This document shows, piece by piece, positions 25,389 through 34,375 of a DNA stretch of 64,000 bases. Every line of letters starts with the position of its first letter. Position 1 is the first letter of the stretch. The position numbers and the translations under genes are program-made. A model generated the notes under the pieces. It was not told where the DNA came from and made no database searches. It saw nothing but the letters and a program-made list of their open reading frames with translations. Source of the stretch: Actinomycetota bacterium (GTDB lineage: Bacteria > Actinomycetota > Acidimicrobiia > Acidimicrobiales > Ilumatobacteraceae); assembly GCA_963169665.1 (NCBI GenBank), contig CAUJET010000039.1, forward strand, positions 54,655 through 118,654. The letters are read 5' to 3'.

Positions 25389-25436
25389 GCGTTTGGTCAC
25401 TTCCGCGTCGTATCGACGCGTGCGCGCACAAACGCG
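25389..25436. repeat. 48-bp nested inverted repeat, copy 1
   Basis: The outer arms are GCGTTTG/CAAACGC and the inner arms CGCGTCG/CGACGCG around TAT. It starts at the response-regulator stop codon. A second copy 62 bases further on differs at two positions. It may act as a terminator for the convergent genes. Confidence 0.75.
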
Positions 25437-25450
25437 TTCGGGGTGGTTGT

Positions 25451-25498
25451 GCGTTTGGTCGTTTCCGCGTCGTATCGACGCGTGCGCGCACAAACGCG
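25451..25498. repeat. 48-bp nested inverted repeat, copy 2
   Basis: This is a direct duplicate of 25389-25436 (46 of 48 bases identical, same orientation). It lies just past the stop of the AtuA-like gene on the opposite strand, so each convergent gene ends next to one copy. Confidence 0.75.
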
Positions 25499-25505
25499 GT
25501 GGGGG

Positions 25506-27248
25506 TCAGCGCCAGACGCGGCTGCGGAGGTATTCGCCGAGGCCCTTGGCCTGGGGGTCGAAGGCGGTGCTGCTGGCCACGCCCTCGCCCAGGTAGCCCA
25601 CGATCACGAAGTTGAGGGCGTGCAGGTTGGGCAGCTCGAACCGGCGCACCTCGAGCTCGCGGGCCTCGGGGATCAGCGCTCTGACGGCGTCGGCGGTGAG
25701 GTGTTGGTGGAGCCAGGCGTAGCCGGCCTCGTCGCGGGCGAAGATGCCCACGTTGGCGTTGCCGCCCTTGTCACCCGAGCGGGCGGCGAAGTACCGGCCG
25801 AGCGGTTCCCCGGTCGACGGACCCGCAGGTGGGACGGTGGGCGCCGGGTGAACGCCCAGCTCAGCGGCATCGCCGGTGAGCTGGGGTGTCGGGATGGTGG
25901 TGCGCGAGCCGTCGGCGTGCACCACCACCTGGGTCACCTCGTCGTTCGGCACGAGCGCCGGCCAGTACACGCCGAACGCCTGGGCCTCGCCCGGGGCGGA
26001 ACTCGAGAAGAAGCCGGGGTAGTTCGCGAGCGCGAGCTCGACGACGGCCGAGCTGAACGCCCGCCCGACGAGGCGCTCGTCGGTGCTCTTCACCGTCACG
26101 TGCAACCGGCCCGACGCCGCCTCCTGCGGCTCGGCGTCGCTCGGCGCCTCCACGAACCGGACGTCGACCTCGTCGAATCGATCCTTCCCACCCAGCCGGG
26201 CGAACAGCGCGGACTCGGCCCAGTCGGCCTTCTCGCGTTGGTCGAGGCCGGTGAGCACGAAGCTCATCCGGTTGCGGAACCCGCCCTCGAGGTTGATGCA
26301 CACCTTGGTGGTCGCCGGCCCGGGGGTGCCGCGGGTGCCGTGGATCTTCACCCGGTCGAGCCCCTGCTGCGACAGCTCGATCGTGTCGAAGTGGCTGGTG
26401 ACGTCGGGGTTCAGGTACTGCGGCGGACCGATCTCGTACAGCAGCTGTGACGTGACGGTGCCCACGTCGACCAGACCGCCGGTGTCGGGGTGCTTGGTGA
26501 TGACGCACGACCCGTCGCGGTCGATCTCGGCGATCGGGAACCCGGGCGCCTTGGTCCGGTCGGGGATCTGGGCGAACCACGAGTGGTTGCCACCGGTCGC
26601 CTGGGCACCGCACTCGATGACGTGTCCGGCGACGACCGCGCCGGCGAGGGCGTTCCAGTCGTCGGTCGCCCAGTCCCACCACCAGGCGGCGGGTCCGAGG
26701 ACGACCGCTGCGTCGGTGACCCGGGGTGCGACCACCACATCGGCCCCGCCCGCCAGCGCTGCGGCGATGCCCCAGCCGCCCAGGTACGCGTTGGCCGACA
26801 CCGGCGCGCCGGTGAACTCGGCGCCCGTGTCGAGGTGCGCGAGATGGGGTCGGAGACCGTCGATGCGGGGGAGGAGGTCGTCGCCCTCGATGTGGGCGAC
26901 GTTCACGTGGATGCCGAGCTTGTCGGCGATCTGGCGCACCCGCTCGGCGCAACCTGCCGGGTTCAGCCCGCCGGCGTTGGTGACCACCTTGATGCCCTGG
27001 TCGATGCAGGTGCCGAGCACCTGTTCCATCTGGGTGAGGAAGGTGCTCGCGTAGCCCAGGTCGGCATTGCGGCTTCGCTGCTTGTGCAGGATGAGCATCG
27101 TGAGCTCGGCGAGCCAGTCGCCCGTGAGCACATCGATGGGGCTGTCGGCCGTGACGGCCGGATCGACCATCTCGCGGGCCGCCGACAAGCGGTCGCCGAA
27201 GAAGCCCGAGCAGTTGGCGATGCGCACCGGGCGCTGACCACGATGCAT
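25506..27248 (-). CDS. AtuA-family (DUF1446) protein
   Basis: The protein has 580 residues. The long N-terminal AtuA/DUF1446 domain shows RIANCSGFFGDRLSAAREM, LTGDWLAELTMLIL, VTNAGGLNPAGC and ANAYLGGWGIAAALAGGADVV, with GGNHSWFAQIPD later. A C-terminal domain of about 100 residues starts near RYFAARSGDKGGNANVGIFAR. AtuA is needed for acyclic terpene use in Pseudomonas, but its reaction is not established. Here ATG 27248 overlaps the carboxylase alpha stop by one base, so it is the last gene of a carboxylase operon. The track ORF starts in antisense of that gene. Confidence 0.88.
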   Translation of the reverse strand: MHRGQRPVRIANCSGFFGDRLSAAREMVDPAVTADSPIDVLTGDWLAELTMLILHKQRSRNADLGYASTFLTQMEQVLGTCIDQGIKVVTNAGGLNPAGCAERVRQIADKLGIHVNVAHIEGDDLLPRIDGLRPHLAHLDTGAEFTGAPVSANAYLGGWGIAAALAGGADVVVAPRVTDAAVVLGPAAWWWDWATDDWNALAGAVVAGHVIECGAQATGGNHSWFAQIPDRTKAPGFPIAEIDRDGSCVITKHPDTGGLVDVGTVTSQLLYEIGPPQYLNPDVTSHFDTIELSQQGLDRVKIHGTRGTPGPATTKVCINLEGGFRNRMSFVLTGLDQREKADWAESALFARLGGKDRFDEVDVRFVEAPSDAEPQEAASGRLHVTVKSTDERLVGRAFSSAVVELALANYPGFFSSSAPGEAQAFGVYWPALVPNDEVTQVVVHADGSRTTIPTPQLTGDAAELGVHPAPTVPPAGPSTGEPLGRYFAARSGDKGGNANVGIFARDEAGYAWLHQHLTADAVRALIPEARELEVRRFELPNLHALNFVIVGYLGEGVASSTAFDPQAKGLGEYLRSRVWR

Positions 27249-29194
27249 CAGCCCGCTCCTCCGGATCCGGCCTCGGCGTCGCCGCTGTCGATGCGCACCA
27301 GCACCTGGCCGTGGTCGAGCTGCTGGCCGGCCTGGACGAAGATCTCCGCCACCGTGCCGCCGGTGGGCGCCACCACCTGGTGCTCCATCTTCATCGCCTC
27401 CATGGCCAGCATCGGTTGGCCGGGGACGACCGTGTCGCCGACGGCCACGAGGATGCGCAGCACCGATCCGGGCATCGGCGCCACGAGCGAGCCGGCGCGG
27501 CCGGCGTCGTCGGGCGGACTGAACCGCGGCGGGATGTCGAGCGCGAGCCGTCCGCCGAGCAGGTGCACCGCCCCGTCGATCACGAGCGGGGGACGCAGCC
27601 GTGCGATGTCGCGGGCGGCCTGCACGTCGGTCGGCGCGTCGTCGACGAGCAGTTCGGCGATCGCGCCCCACCGGTCGACGCCGTAGCGGACCGTGTGGTC
27701 GCCGAGGCGCAGCTCGTGCAGCTGCGAGGGCACGTTGCGCCAGCCGAAGGGCACGCCTGGCAGCGTCGTGCGCGCCGCTGCCTGTGCGTCGATGACCGCC
27801 ACCGCCGCTGCCGCGACGAGGAGGGGATCGGGTGGTGGCGGGTCGCTCATCGGTGTGCGGTCGAGGTAGCTCGTGTCGACGACGTCGTCGATCGACTCGA
27901 GGATCGACGCCAGGTGGATCAGCTGCTCGCGGTTGGTGGTGGGGCCGATGATCGTCGCCCCGGTGAGCGCCTGCACGATGCGCCGTGCGGCGATGCGCCG
28001 CGTGGCGCCGTGGGCGATCACCTTGGCGACCATCGAGTCGTAGTACGGGCTGACGACCGAGCCGCTCTCGATGCCGCTGTCGATGCGGACGCCCTCGACA
28101 GCCGGGAACTCGATCGTGTGGAACGTGCCCGAGCTGGGCCGGTAGCCGTTGAACGGATCCTCGGCACACAGGCGCACCTCGATCGCGTGGCCGGTGCTGA
28201 CGGGGTCGACGGCGGCGTGGGGGAGTGGCTCGCCGTCGGCCACGCGCAGCTGCAGTTCGACCAGGTCGAGGCCGGTGACCATCTCGGTCACCGGGTGCTC
28301 CACCTGCAGTCGGGTGTTCATCTCGAGGAAGAAGAAGTTGCCGCTGCGGTCGAGCAGGAACTCGACGGTGCCGGCGCCCACGTAGCCGACGGCCCGCGCC
28401 GCGGCGACGGCGGCATTGCCCATCCGCTGGCGCAGTTCGGCGTCGACCGCAGGCGACGGCGACTCCTCGACGATCTTCTGGTGCCGTCGCTGCAGCGTGC
28501 AGTCACGTTCGAACAGCGACACGGTGGTGCCGAGCGTGTCGGCGAACACCTGGATCTCGACGTGGCGGCCGCCCTCGACGTAGCGCTCGACGAACACGGT
28601 GCCGTCGCCGAAGGCGGACAGGGCCTCACGCTCCGCGGAGGCGATGGCGACCGCGAGCTCGTCGGCGTCGCGCACGACGCGCATGCCTCGCCCGCCACCG
28701 CCGGCTGATGCCTTCACCAGCGCGGGCAGCCCGATCTCGTCGAGCGACTCGACCGTGTTGTCGGGCAGCACCGGCACGCCGGCGGCGCGCATCAGTTGCT
28801 TGGCGCCGATCTTCGAGCCCATCGCGGCGATGGCCGACGCCGGCGGGCCGATCCAGGTGAGCCCGGCGCGCGCCACGGCTTCGGCCGCGTCCGGTCGCTC
28901 GGACAGGAACCCGTAACCGGGATGGATGGCCTGCGCGCCCGTGCGCTCGGCGGCCGCGATGAGCAGGTCGATGCGCAGGTAGGTGTCGGCCGATGCGGTG
29001 CCGGGCAGCCGGACGGCGACGTCGGCCTCGCGGACGTACGGGGCGTCGGCGTCGGCGTCGCTGTGAACTGCCACGGTCTCGATGCCGAGCCGTCGACAGG
29101 TGCGGATGATGCGTCGCGCGATCTCGCCGCGGTTGGCGATGAGCACCCGGTCGATCGGGGCCCGGTGGGCGGTGGTGCGGTGGGCGGTGCTCAT
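27248..29194 (-). CDS. acyl-CoA carboxylase biotin-carrying subunit
   Basis: This subunit carboxylates its own biotin, which then serves the carboxyltransferase encoded upstream. Biotin carboxylase blocks: RVLIANRGEIARRIIRTCR, IHPGYGFLSE, the ATP-grasp loop KASAGGGGRGMRVV, EMNTRLQVEHPVTE. The C-terminal biotinyl domain has VAPMPGSV and the biotin-Lys motif MEAMKMEH about 40 residues before the end. At 648 residues it is the size of AccA/MccA/AtuF-type alpha subunits. It follows the beta gene by four bases. Methylcrotonyl-, geranyl- or propionyl-CoA are all possible substrates. Confidence 0.92.
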   Translation of the reverse strand: MSTAHRTTAHRAPIDRVLIANRGEIARRIIRTCRRLGIETVAVHSDADADAPYVREADVAVRLPGTASADTYLRIDLLIAAAERTGAQAIHPGYGFLSERPDAAEAVARAGLTWIGPPASAIAAMGSKIGAKQLMRAAGVPVLPDNTVESLDEIGLPALVKASAGGGGRGMRVVRDADELAVAIASAEREALSAFGDGTVFVERYVEGGRHVEIQVFADTLGTTVSLFERDCTLQRRHQKIVEESPSPAVDAELRQRMGNAAVAAARAVGYVGAGTVEFLLDRSGNFFFLEMNTRLQVEHPVTEMVTGLDLVELQLRVADGEPLPHAAVDPVSTGHAIEVRLCAEDPFNGYRPSSGTFHTIEFPAVEGVRIDSGIESGSVVSPYYDSMVAKVIAHGATRRIAARRIVQALTGATIIGPTTNREQLIHLASILESIDDVVDTSYLDRTPMSDPPPPDPLLVAAAAVAVIDAQAAARTTLPGVPFGWRNVPSQLHELRLGDHTVRYGVDRWGAIAELLVDDAPTDVQAARDIARLRPPLVIDGAVHLLGGRLALDIPPRFSPPDDAGRAGSLVAPMPGSVLRILVAVGDTVVPGQPMLAMEAMKMEHQVVAPTGGTVAEIFVQAGQQLDHGQVLVRIDSGDAEAGSGGAG

Positions 29195-29198
29195 GGGG

Positions 29199-30797
29199 TC
29201 ACATCCGGAACACGCCGTAGCCGCGGGTGCCCGCGGGGGCGTCGTTGTCGATGGCGCTGAGGCACATGCCCAGCACCGTGCGGGTGTCTCGCGGGTCGAT
29301 GATGCCGTCGTCGTAGAGCTTGCCGCTCATGAACATGGCCAACGACTCGCGCTCGATCTGGTCCTCGACGGTGCGCCGCATCACCTCGTCGGCGTCTTCG
29401 TCGAAGGGTTTGCCCATCGACGCCGCCGACTGGCGGGCGACGATCGACAGCACGCCGGCCAACTGCTGAGGGCCCATCACCGCAGTCTTCGCGTTCGGCC
29501 AGGTGAACAGGAACCGTGGGCCGTACGAGCGCCCGCACATGCCGTAGTTGCCGGCGCCGTACGAGGCGGCCATGTTGATCGTGAGGTGCGGCACCCGGCT
29601 GTTGGTGACGGCGTTGATCATCTTGGCGCCGTCTTTGATGATGCCGCGGCGCTCGAACTCCTTGCCGACCATGTACCCGGTGGTGTTCTGCAGGAACACG
29701 AGCGGCGTGTCGATCTGGTTGGCCAATTGGATGAATTGCGCCGCCTTCTCGCTCTCCTCGTTGAACAGCACGCCGCGGTGGTTGGCGAGGATGCCGATCG
29801 GGTAGCCGTGCAGTTCGGCGAAGCCGGTGACGAGCGAGGTGCCGTAGAGCGGCTTGAACTCGTCGAAGTCGCTGTCGTCGACGATGCGGGCGATCACCTG
29901 GCGAGGGTCGAAGGGGATCTTCGGGTCGGCCGACGGGATGCCGATCAGCTGTTCCTGGTCGTAGCGGGGTGGCAGGCCGGCGCCGCGGGGACCGGGTCCC
30001 CGCTTGCGGTGGTTGAGCCGGCGGATCACCTGCCGGCCGAGACGTATGCCGTCCATCTCGTCGACCGCGAAGTAGTCGGCGAGCCCGCTGACGCGGGCGT
30101 GCATCTCGGCCCCGCCGAGGCTCTCGTCGTCGCTCTCCTCGCCGGTGGCCATCTTCACCAGCGGCGGGCCGCCGAGGAACACCTTGGAGCGTTCCTTGAT
30201 CATCACGATGTAATCGCTCATGCCCGGCGTGTAGGCGCCGCCCGCGGTGGAGTTGCCGAACACGACGGCGATCGTGGGGATGCCGTCGGCCGACAGCGCG
30301 GTGATGTCGCGGAACGACTTGCCCCCAGGGATGAACGTGTCGCTCTGCGACGGCAGATCGGCCCCGCCGCTCTCGACGAGGTTCACGAGCGGCATGCGGT
30401 TCTCACGGGCGATCTCCATGCCGCGCAAGGCCTTCTTCATGGTGAGCGGGTTGCTCGCGCCGCCGCGCACGGTGGGGTCGTTGGCGATCACGACGCACTC
30501 GACACCTTCGACGACGCCGATGCCGAGCACCATCGCCGCGCCGATCGGGAACTGCGTGCCGTAGGCGGTGAGCGGGTTGATCTCGAGGAACGGGCTGCCC
30601 GGGTCGAGCAGCGCCTCCACCCGCTCGCGGGCGAGCATCTTGCCGCGCTTGCGGTGGCGCTCGACGTAGGCGGGCCCGCCGCCGCCGAGCACCTTCGCGA
30701 GTTCGGCGTCGTGTGCGGCCACCTGGGCGAGCATCGCGGCACGGTTCTCCGCGTAGGCCTCGGAGGTCGGGTTCAAGGTGTCGGGCAGGACCGGCAT
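29199..30797 (-). CDS. acyl-CoA carboxylase carboxyltransferase (beta) subunit
   Basis: This 532-residue carboxyltransferase transfers CO2 from biotin to an acyl-CoA. The acyl-CoA-binding crotonase-fold halves show ECVVIANDPTVRGGASNPLT, NLVESGGADLP, FGNSTAGGAYTPGMSDY and, in the second half, FLQNTTGYMVGKEFERRGI and MAASYGAGNYGMCGR. The pattern is closest to methylcrotonyl-CoA or geranyl-CoA carboxylase beta subunits (MccB/AtuC) rather than propionyl-CoA carboxylase. ATG 30797 has a GAGGAG site seven bases upstream; the track start is in antisense. It is second in the operon after the enoyl-CoA hydratase. Confidence 0.92.
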   Translation of the reverse strand: MPVLPDTLNPTSEAYAENRAAMLAQVAAHDAELAKVLGGGGPAYVERHRKRGKMLARERVEALLDPGSPFLEINPLTAYGTQFPIGAAMVLGIGVVEGVECVVIANDPTVRGGASNPLTMKKALRGMEIARENRMPLVNLVESGGADLPSQSDTFIPGGKSFRDITALSADGIPTIAVVFGNSTAGGAYTPGMSDYIVMIKERSKVFLGGPPLVKMATGEESDDESLGGAEMHARVSGLADYFAVDEMDGIRLGRQVIRRLNHRKRGPGPRGAGLPPRYDQEQLIGIPSADPKIPFDPRQVIARIVDDSDFDEFKPLYGTSLVTGFAELHGYPIGILANHRGVLFNEESEKAAQFIQLANQIDTPLVFLQNTTGYMVGKEFERRGIIKDGAKMINAVTNSRVPHLTINMAASYGAGNYGMCGRSYGPRFLFTWPNAKTAVMGPQQLAGVLSIVARQSAASMGKPFDEDADEVMRRTVEDQIERESLAMFMSGKLYDDGIIDPRDTRTVLGMCLSAIDNDAPAGTRGYGVFRM

Positions 30798-30834
30798 GTG
30801 CGTCTCCTCGTCCAGCGTCTGGTCAGGCGTTCGG

Positions 30835-31602
30835 TCAGGCTTCGGGTGCTGACGTCGTGGTCCACTGCGGCGTGCGGCGCTCGGCGAAGGCCGCCATGCC
30901 TTCGCGTGCCTCGTCGCTCGAGAACAGCGCCTCGCTGAGCGTCTGCATCTCCGACCACGTGCTGCCGCCGCGGAGCAGTCGCTTGGTGGCGGCGACGGCG
31001 TTCGGCGCGCCGAGCAGCACCCCGTCGACCAGGGTGCGGACCGCCGCAGGAACGTCGGCGGCAACATGGGTGACGAGACCGAGGTCCTTCGCCGCTGCGG
31101 CATCGAAGGTCTCACCCGTGAGGAACGGGGCGGCCAGCTTGCTCCACCCGCAGCGCTGCAGGATGGGCACGCTGATGATCGCCGGTGCCACCCCGATGCG
31201 CACCTCGGTGAACGCGAACGTGACGTCGGGCTGCACGACCACGAGGTCGCACGACGCCATCAACCCGATGCCGCCAGCCCGCACCGGCCCCTGCACGGCG
31301 GCGATCGTGGGCTGTGGTGCCTCGATCAGCCGCTGCATCGCACGCACCATCGGCGTCGAGTCGGCGGGGCCGCTGCTGCGTTCCTTCAGGTCGGCTCCGG
31401 CGCAGAACGCCGGCGCGGTGTGGGTGAGCACGATCGCCCGAACGTCGGGCTGCTCGGCTCGGTCGAGCGCCACGTGCAGCCCGGCCAGCAGCGCCCGCGA
31501 CAGCGCGTTGCGGTTGGCCGGCGAGTCGAGCGTGATGGTGGCGATGCCATCGACGACCTCGCATCGCACGACCGGCCGCGTGTCCGACGATTCGTCCCCC
31601 AT
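30835..31602 (-). CDS. enoyl-CoA hydratase/isomerase family protein
   Basis: This crotonase-fold protein has 255 residues. The CoA-binding block is LTHTAPAFCAGADLKER. The second oxyanion segment is IAAVQGPVRAGGIGLMASCDLVV, in which Ala and Gly occupy the oxyanion positions. It probably hydrates the unsaturated acyl-CoA made by the downstream carboxylase, as methylglutaconyl-CoA hydratase or AtuE do. The track ORF starts upstream in antisense. ATG 31602 is preceded by TACAGT and eight bases and is the likely operon promoter, facing the hydrolase-like gene at 31634. Confidence 0.9.
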   Translation of the reverse strand: MGDESSDTRPVVRCEVVDGIATITLDSPANRNALSRALLAGLHVALDRAEQPDVRAIVLTHTAPAFCAGADLKERSSGPADSTPMVRAMQRLIEAPQPTIAAVQGPVRAGGIGLMASCDLVVVQPDVTFAFTEVRIGVAPAIISVPILQRCGWSKLAAPFLTGETFDAAAAKDLGLVTHVAADVPAAVRTLVDGVLLGAPNAVAATKRLLRGGSTWSEMQTLSEALFSSDEAREGMAAFAERRTPQWTTTSAPEA

Positions 31603-31633
31603 GGCGGGCGACTGTACCCCTACGGTGTGCGGC

Positions 31634-32380
31634 GTGACCGATCCCGCCGAGCGCCGGTCCGTGGCGCCGCTCCCCGTCGTGTTGCTGCCGTCGCTCGGGC
31701 GGGGTGCAGCCGACTTCGATCGTCTCGTCGTCGATCTCGCGGCTGCCGGGTTCGACGCCGTGGCGCTCGACCCGCCGTCGTCGCTGTCGGGTGAACCGAC
31801 CCTGCACGACCTGGCGTCGGTCGTCGTCGCCGAGCTCGATCGGCGAGGTCTCGACCAGGTGCACCTGATCGGCCATGCCTTCGGCCAACGGCTCGCCCGG
31901 TGCGTGGTCGCCGATGCTCCCGAGCGGGTGGCGACGCTCACGATGCTCGCCGCCGGTGGCCTGGTGCACATGGAGCCCGACATCGCCGCGTCGCTGATGG
32001 CGACCTTCGACTCGTCGTTGCCCGACGACGAGCACCTGGCGCACGTGCGGAGGGTGTTCTTCGCCGACGGCAACGATCACACCGTGTGGCACGACGGTTG
32101 GATGGCCGACGTGGCGATGCTGCAGAGCGGGGCGGCGCAGCGCACGCCACCGGGGGAGTGGACCGGCGTCGTGGCCGAGCGAGTGCTGGTGGTGCAGGGG
32201 CTGCAGGACGCGTGTGCCGTCCCCGAGAACGGCCGTCGCTACGCAGCGATGCATCCCGATCGTGTGACGTTGGTGGAGATCGACGGCGCCGGCCACGCGC
32301 TGCTGCCCGAGCGCCCCGCCGAGGTGGCCGCCGCGGTCGTGACGTTCCTCACCGCCGTCCTCTCCGACGAGGCTGGCTGA
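31634..32380 (+). CDS. alpha/beta-hydrolase-fold protein lacking the Ser nucleophile
   Basis: This 248-residue protein follows the alpha/beta hydrolase fold (VVLLPSLGRGAADFDRLVVDL, then the elbow, then ERVLVVQGLQDACAV and a C-terminal IDGAGHALLPERP with the His). The nucleophile elbow reads GHAFGQ instead of GHSFG: codon 82 is GCC (Ala) at 31877-31879. The acid and His positions are present. It is therefore either not a classical hydrolase or a binding or cofactor-free variant. GTG 31634 follows TACGGT and seven bases. It is divergent from the enoyl-CoA hydratase operon. Confidence 0.85.
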   Translation: MTDPAERRSVAPLPVVLLPSLGRGAADFDRLVVDLAAAGFDAVALDPPSSLSGEPTLHDLASVVVAELDRRGLDQVHLIGHAFGQRLARCVVADAPERVATLTMLAAGGLVHMEPDIAASLMATFDSSLPDDEHLAHVRRVFFADGNDHTVWHDGWMADVAMLQSGAAQRTPPGEWTGVVAERVLVVQGLQDACAVPENGRRYAAMHPDRVTLVEIDGAGHALLPERPAEVAAAVVTFLTAVLSDEAG

Positions 32381-32386
32381 CCGGCG

Positions 32387-34294
32387 TCAGTCGGGGCGCG
32401 GCGCCGCGCCGGTGGCGTCGGCGGTGAGCTCGCGCAGGAACGCCTCGGCCTCGGCGCGGTGCCTCGTGCGCTTCATCGGCGGCAACGCCTTCACGATGTC
32501 CCAGCGGTAGTTGGCCTTGCCGAGCCGGGGATCGAGCACGGCCACGACCCCGCGGTCGGTGGCGGTACGGATGAGCCGGCCGGTCGCCTGCGCCAGCAGC
32601 ATCGAGGCCCGCGGCACGTCGATCTCGGAGAACGCCGCCGCGCCGAGCAGGTCGCGGCGCGCGGACAGCAGCGGATCGTCCGGACGGGGGAAGGGGATGC
32701 GGTCGATGATCACCAGGCTCAACGTGCGACCCGGGATGTCGACGCCCTGGAAGAACCCGGCCGTGGCGAACAGGCAGGTCTCCTCGTCCTCGCTGAACTG
32801 CTTCACGAGCGCGTTCTTCGGCAGGTCGCGCTGGGTGATGATCGGCTGGGTCACCTTGAGCCGCACCGCTGCCGCGGCCTCGTCCATCGCCTTCCAGCTG
32901 GTGAACAACGCGAGCGTGCGACCCCCGGCAGCGGTGATGAGCGCAGCGATCTCGTCGTGCGTGGCCGCAGCCCGCTGCGGAGCCCGCGGATCGGGCAGGT
33001 GGAGCGCGCAGTACAGGAGCGCGTGGTGCTCGTAGTCGAACGGGCTGCCGACGTCGATGACGTCGATCTTCGCCGGATCGAGGCCGACCCGGTTCGCGAG
33101 CGAGGTGGGCACCGTGGCGCTCGTGAGGATCGCGGTGCGCCGACCCCAGATGCCCTCCGACAGCACCGGGCCGACATCGAGCGGGGCGATCTCGAGGCGT
33201 GGCTGCTCGGGCGAACCGCTCACGAAGGCCACGTAGCCGTCGCGTGTGCCGATCGCGATGTCGATCTGCTCGATCAGTCGTGTCGCCATCTGCTGGGCGC
33301 GCAGCTTGCGCTGCTTGGCGTCCTCCACGTCGGTCTCGATACGACGCAGCGCGGAGAGCGCGGCGTCCACGCGGCCGCGCGACGTGACGAGGGCCTCCTG
33401 GATGGCCGGGGGGAACGGCGACGACAGGCGCTGGCCGGCGTGCGGGCCGATCACGTCGCGCAGCAGCTGCGCCGACTCGGCGATGCCCCCGACGATGGCG
33501 GGGTCGTCGATGATGCGGCGCACCGTGCCGGCGACGGTGACGAACCGGCCGGGGCCGATCTGCACCCCGACGGTGTCGCTCATGATGTCCTCGAGCTGAT
33601 GCGCCTCGTCGACCACGACCACGTCGTGCTCGGGCAGGATCACGCCGCCGGAGGCGACGTCGAGCCCGTAGAGGTGCATGTTCACCACGATCACGTCGGC
33701 CGCCGCGGCACGTGCGCGGGCACCTTCGGCGAAGCACGGCTGGCCGAGCGGGCAGCGGGTGGCGCCCGGGCACTCGTCGCTGCTCACGGTCACGGCACGG
33801 GTGGCGGCATCGGTCGGCGACCAGTCGAGCTCGGCCAGGTCGCCGGTACGAGTGGTGCCCGCCCAGGTGGCGAGCCGCTTGATCTCGACCTTGGTGGTGT
33901 TGGCCATCTCCTCCAGCTCGAGCTGGCCGTCGCCCGCTTGCGACAGCTCGCGCAACCGCTGGAGGCACACGTAGTTGCTGCGACCCTTCAGCACCGCCCA
34001 CTCGAAGGGGCGTCCGAGGTGCTCCTCGAGGAACGGCAGGTCCTTGCTGGCCAGCTGGTCCTGCAGGGCCTTGGTGGCGGTGGCGACGATCGTGCGCTTG
34101 CCGGCGATCAGGGCCGGGACGAGATAGCCGAGCGTCTTGCCGGTGCCGGTGCCGGCCTCGACGATCAGGTGGCGGCCGGTCTCGACCGAGCGGGCGACCG
34201 CCTCTGCCATGGCGCTCTGTCCGGGACGGTCCTCGCTGGCCGCGAGCGCGCCGGTGACACGCGCCAACGCCTTGCGAACCTGCTCCACCGACAT
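32387..34294 (-). CDS. DinG/XPD-like ATP-dependent DNA helicase
   Basis: This superfamily 2 helicase of the Rad3/XPD/DinG group has 635 residues. Walker A EAGTGTGKTLGYLVPAL is near residue 46, the DEAH box (VVVDEAHQLEDIM) near 225, and the later motifs are ATATKALQDQL, LFTSWKAMDEA and QATGRLIRTATDRG. Four Cys (one in NYVCLQR, three in ECPGATRCPLGQPC) match the 4Fe-4S cluster of this group. It probably unwinds damaged or structured DNA. ATG 34294 follows TACCGT and seven bases. It converges on the hydrolase-like gene with six bases between the stops. Confidence 0.92.
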   Translation of the reverse strand: MSVEQVRKALARVTGALAASEDRPGQSAMAEAVARSVETGRHLIVEAGTGTGKTLGYLVPALIAGKRTIVATATKALQDQLASKDLPFLEEHLGRPFEWAVLKGRSNYVCLQRLRELSQAGDGQLELEEMANTTKVEIKRLATWAGTTRTGDLAELDWSPTDAATRAVTVSSDECPGATRCPLGQPCFAEGARARAAAADVIVVNMHLYGLDVASGGVILPEHDVVVVDEAHQLEDIMSDTVGVQIGPGRFVTVAGTVRRIIDDPAIVGGIAESAQLLRDVIGPHAGQRLSSPFPPAIQEALVTSRGRVDAALSALRRIETDVEDAKQRKLRAQQMATRLIEQIDIAIGTRDGYVAFVSGSPEQPRLEIAPLDVGPVLSEGIWGRRTAILTSATVPTSLANRVGLDPAKIDVIDVGSPFDYEHHALLYCALHLPDPRAPQRAAATHDEIAALITAAGGRTLALFTSWKAMDEAAAAVRLKVTQPIITQRDLPKNALVKQFSEDEETCLFATAGFFQGVDIPGRTLSLVIIDRIPFPRPDDPLLSARRDLLGAAAFSEIDVPRASMLLAQATGRLIRTATDRGVVAVLDPRLGKANYRWDIVKALPPMKRTRHRAEAEAFLRELTADATGAAPRPD

Positions 34295-34375
34295 CCGTGC
34301 GACGGTATCCGACCGTCACGGCGAACCGGCGGAACCGCGGGTGCGAGCGGGAAGCGAGCCGGAACCGAGGGCGGA

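Noticed and set aside
25506-28169. 887-residue form of the AtuA-like protein
   Set aside because: The extra 300 N-terminal residues are a shadow of the biotin carboxylase gene; ATG 27248 matches the AtuA family start.
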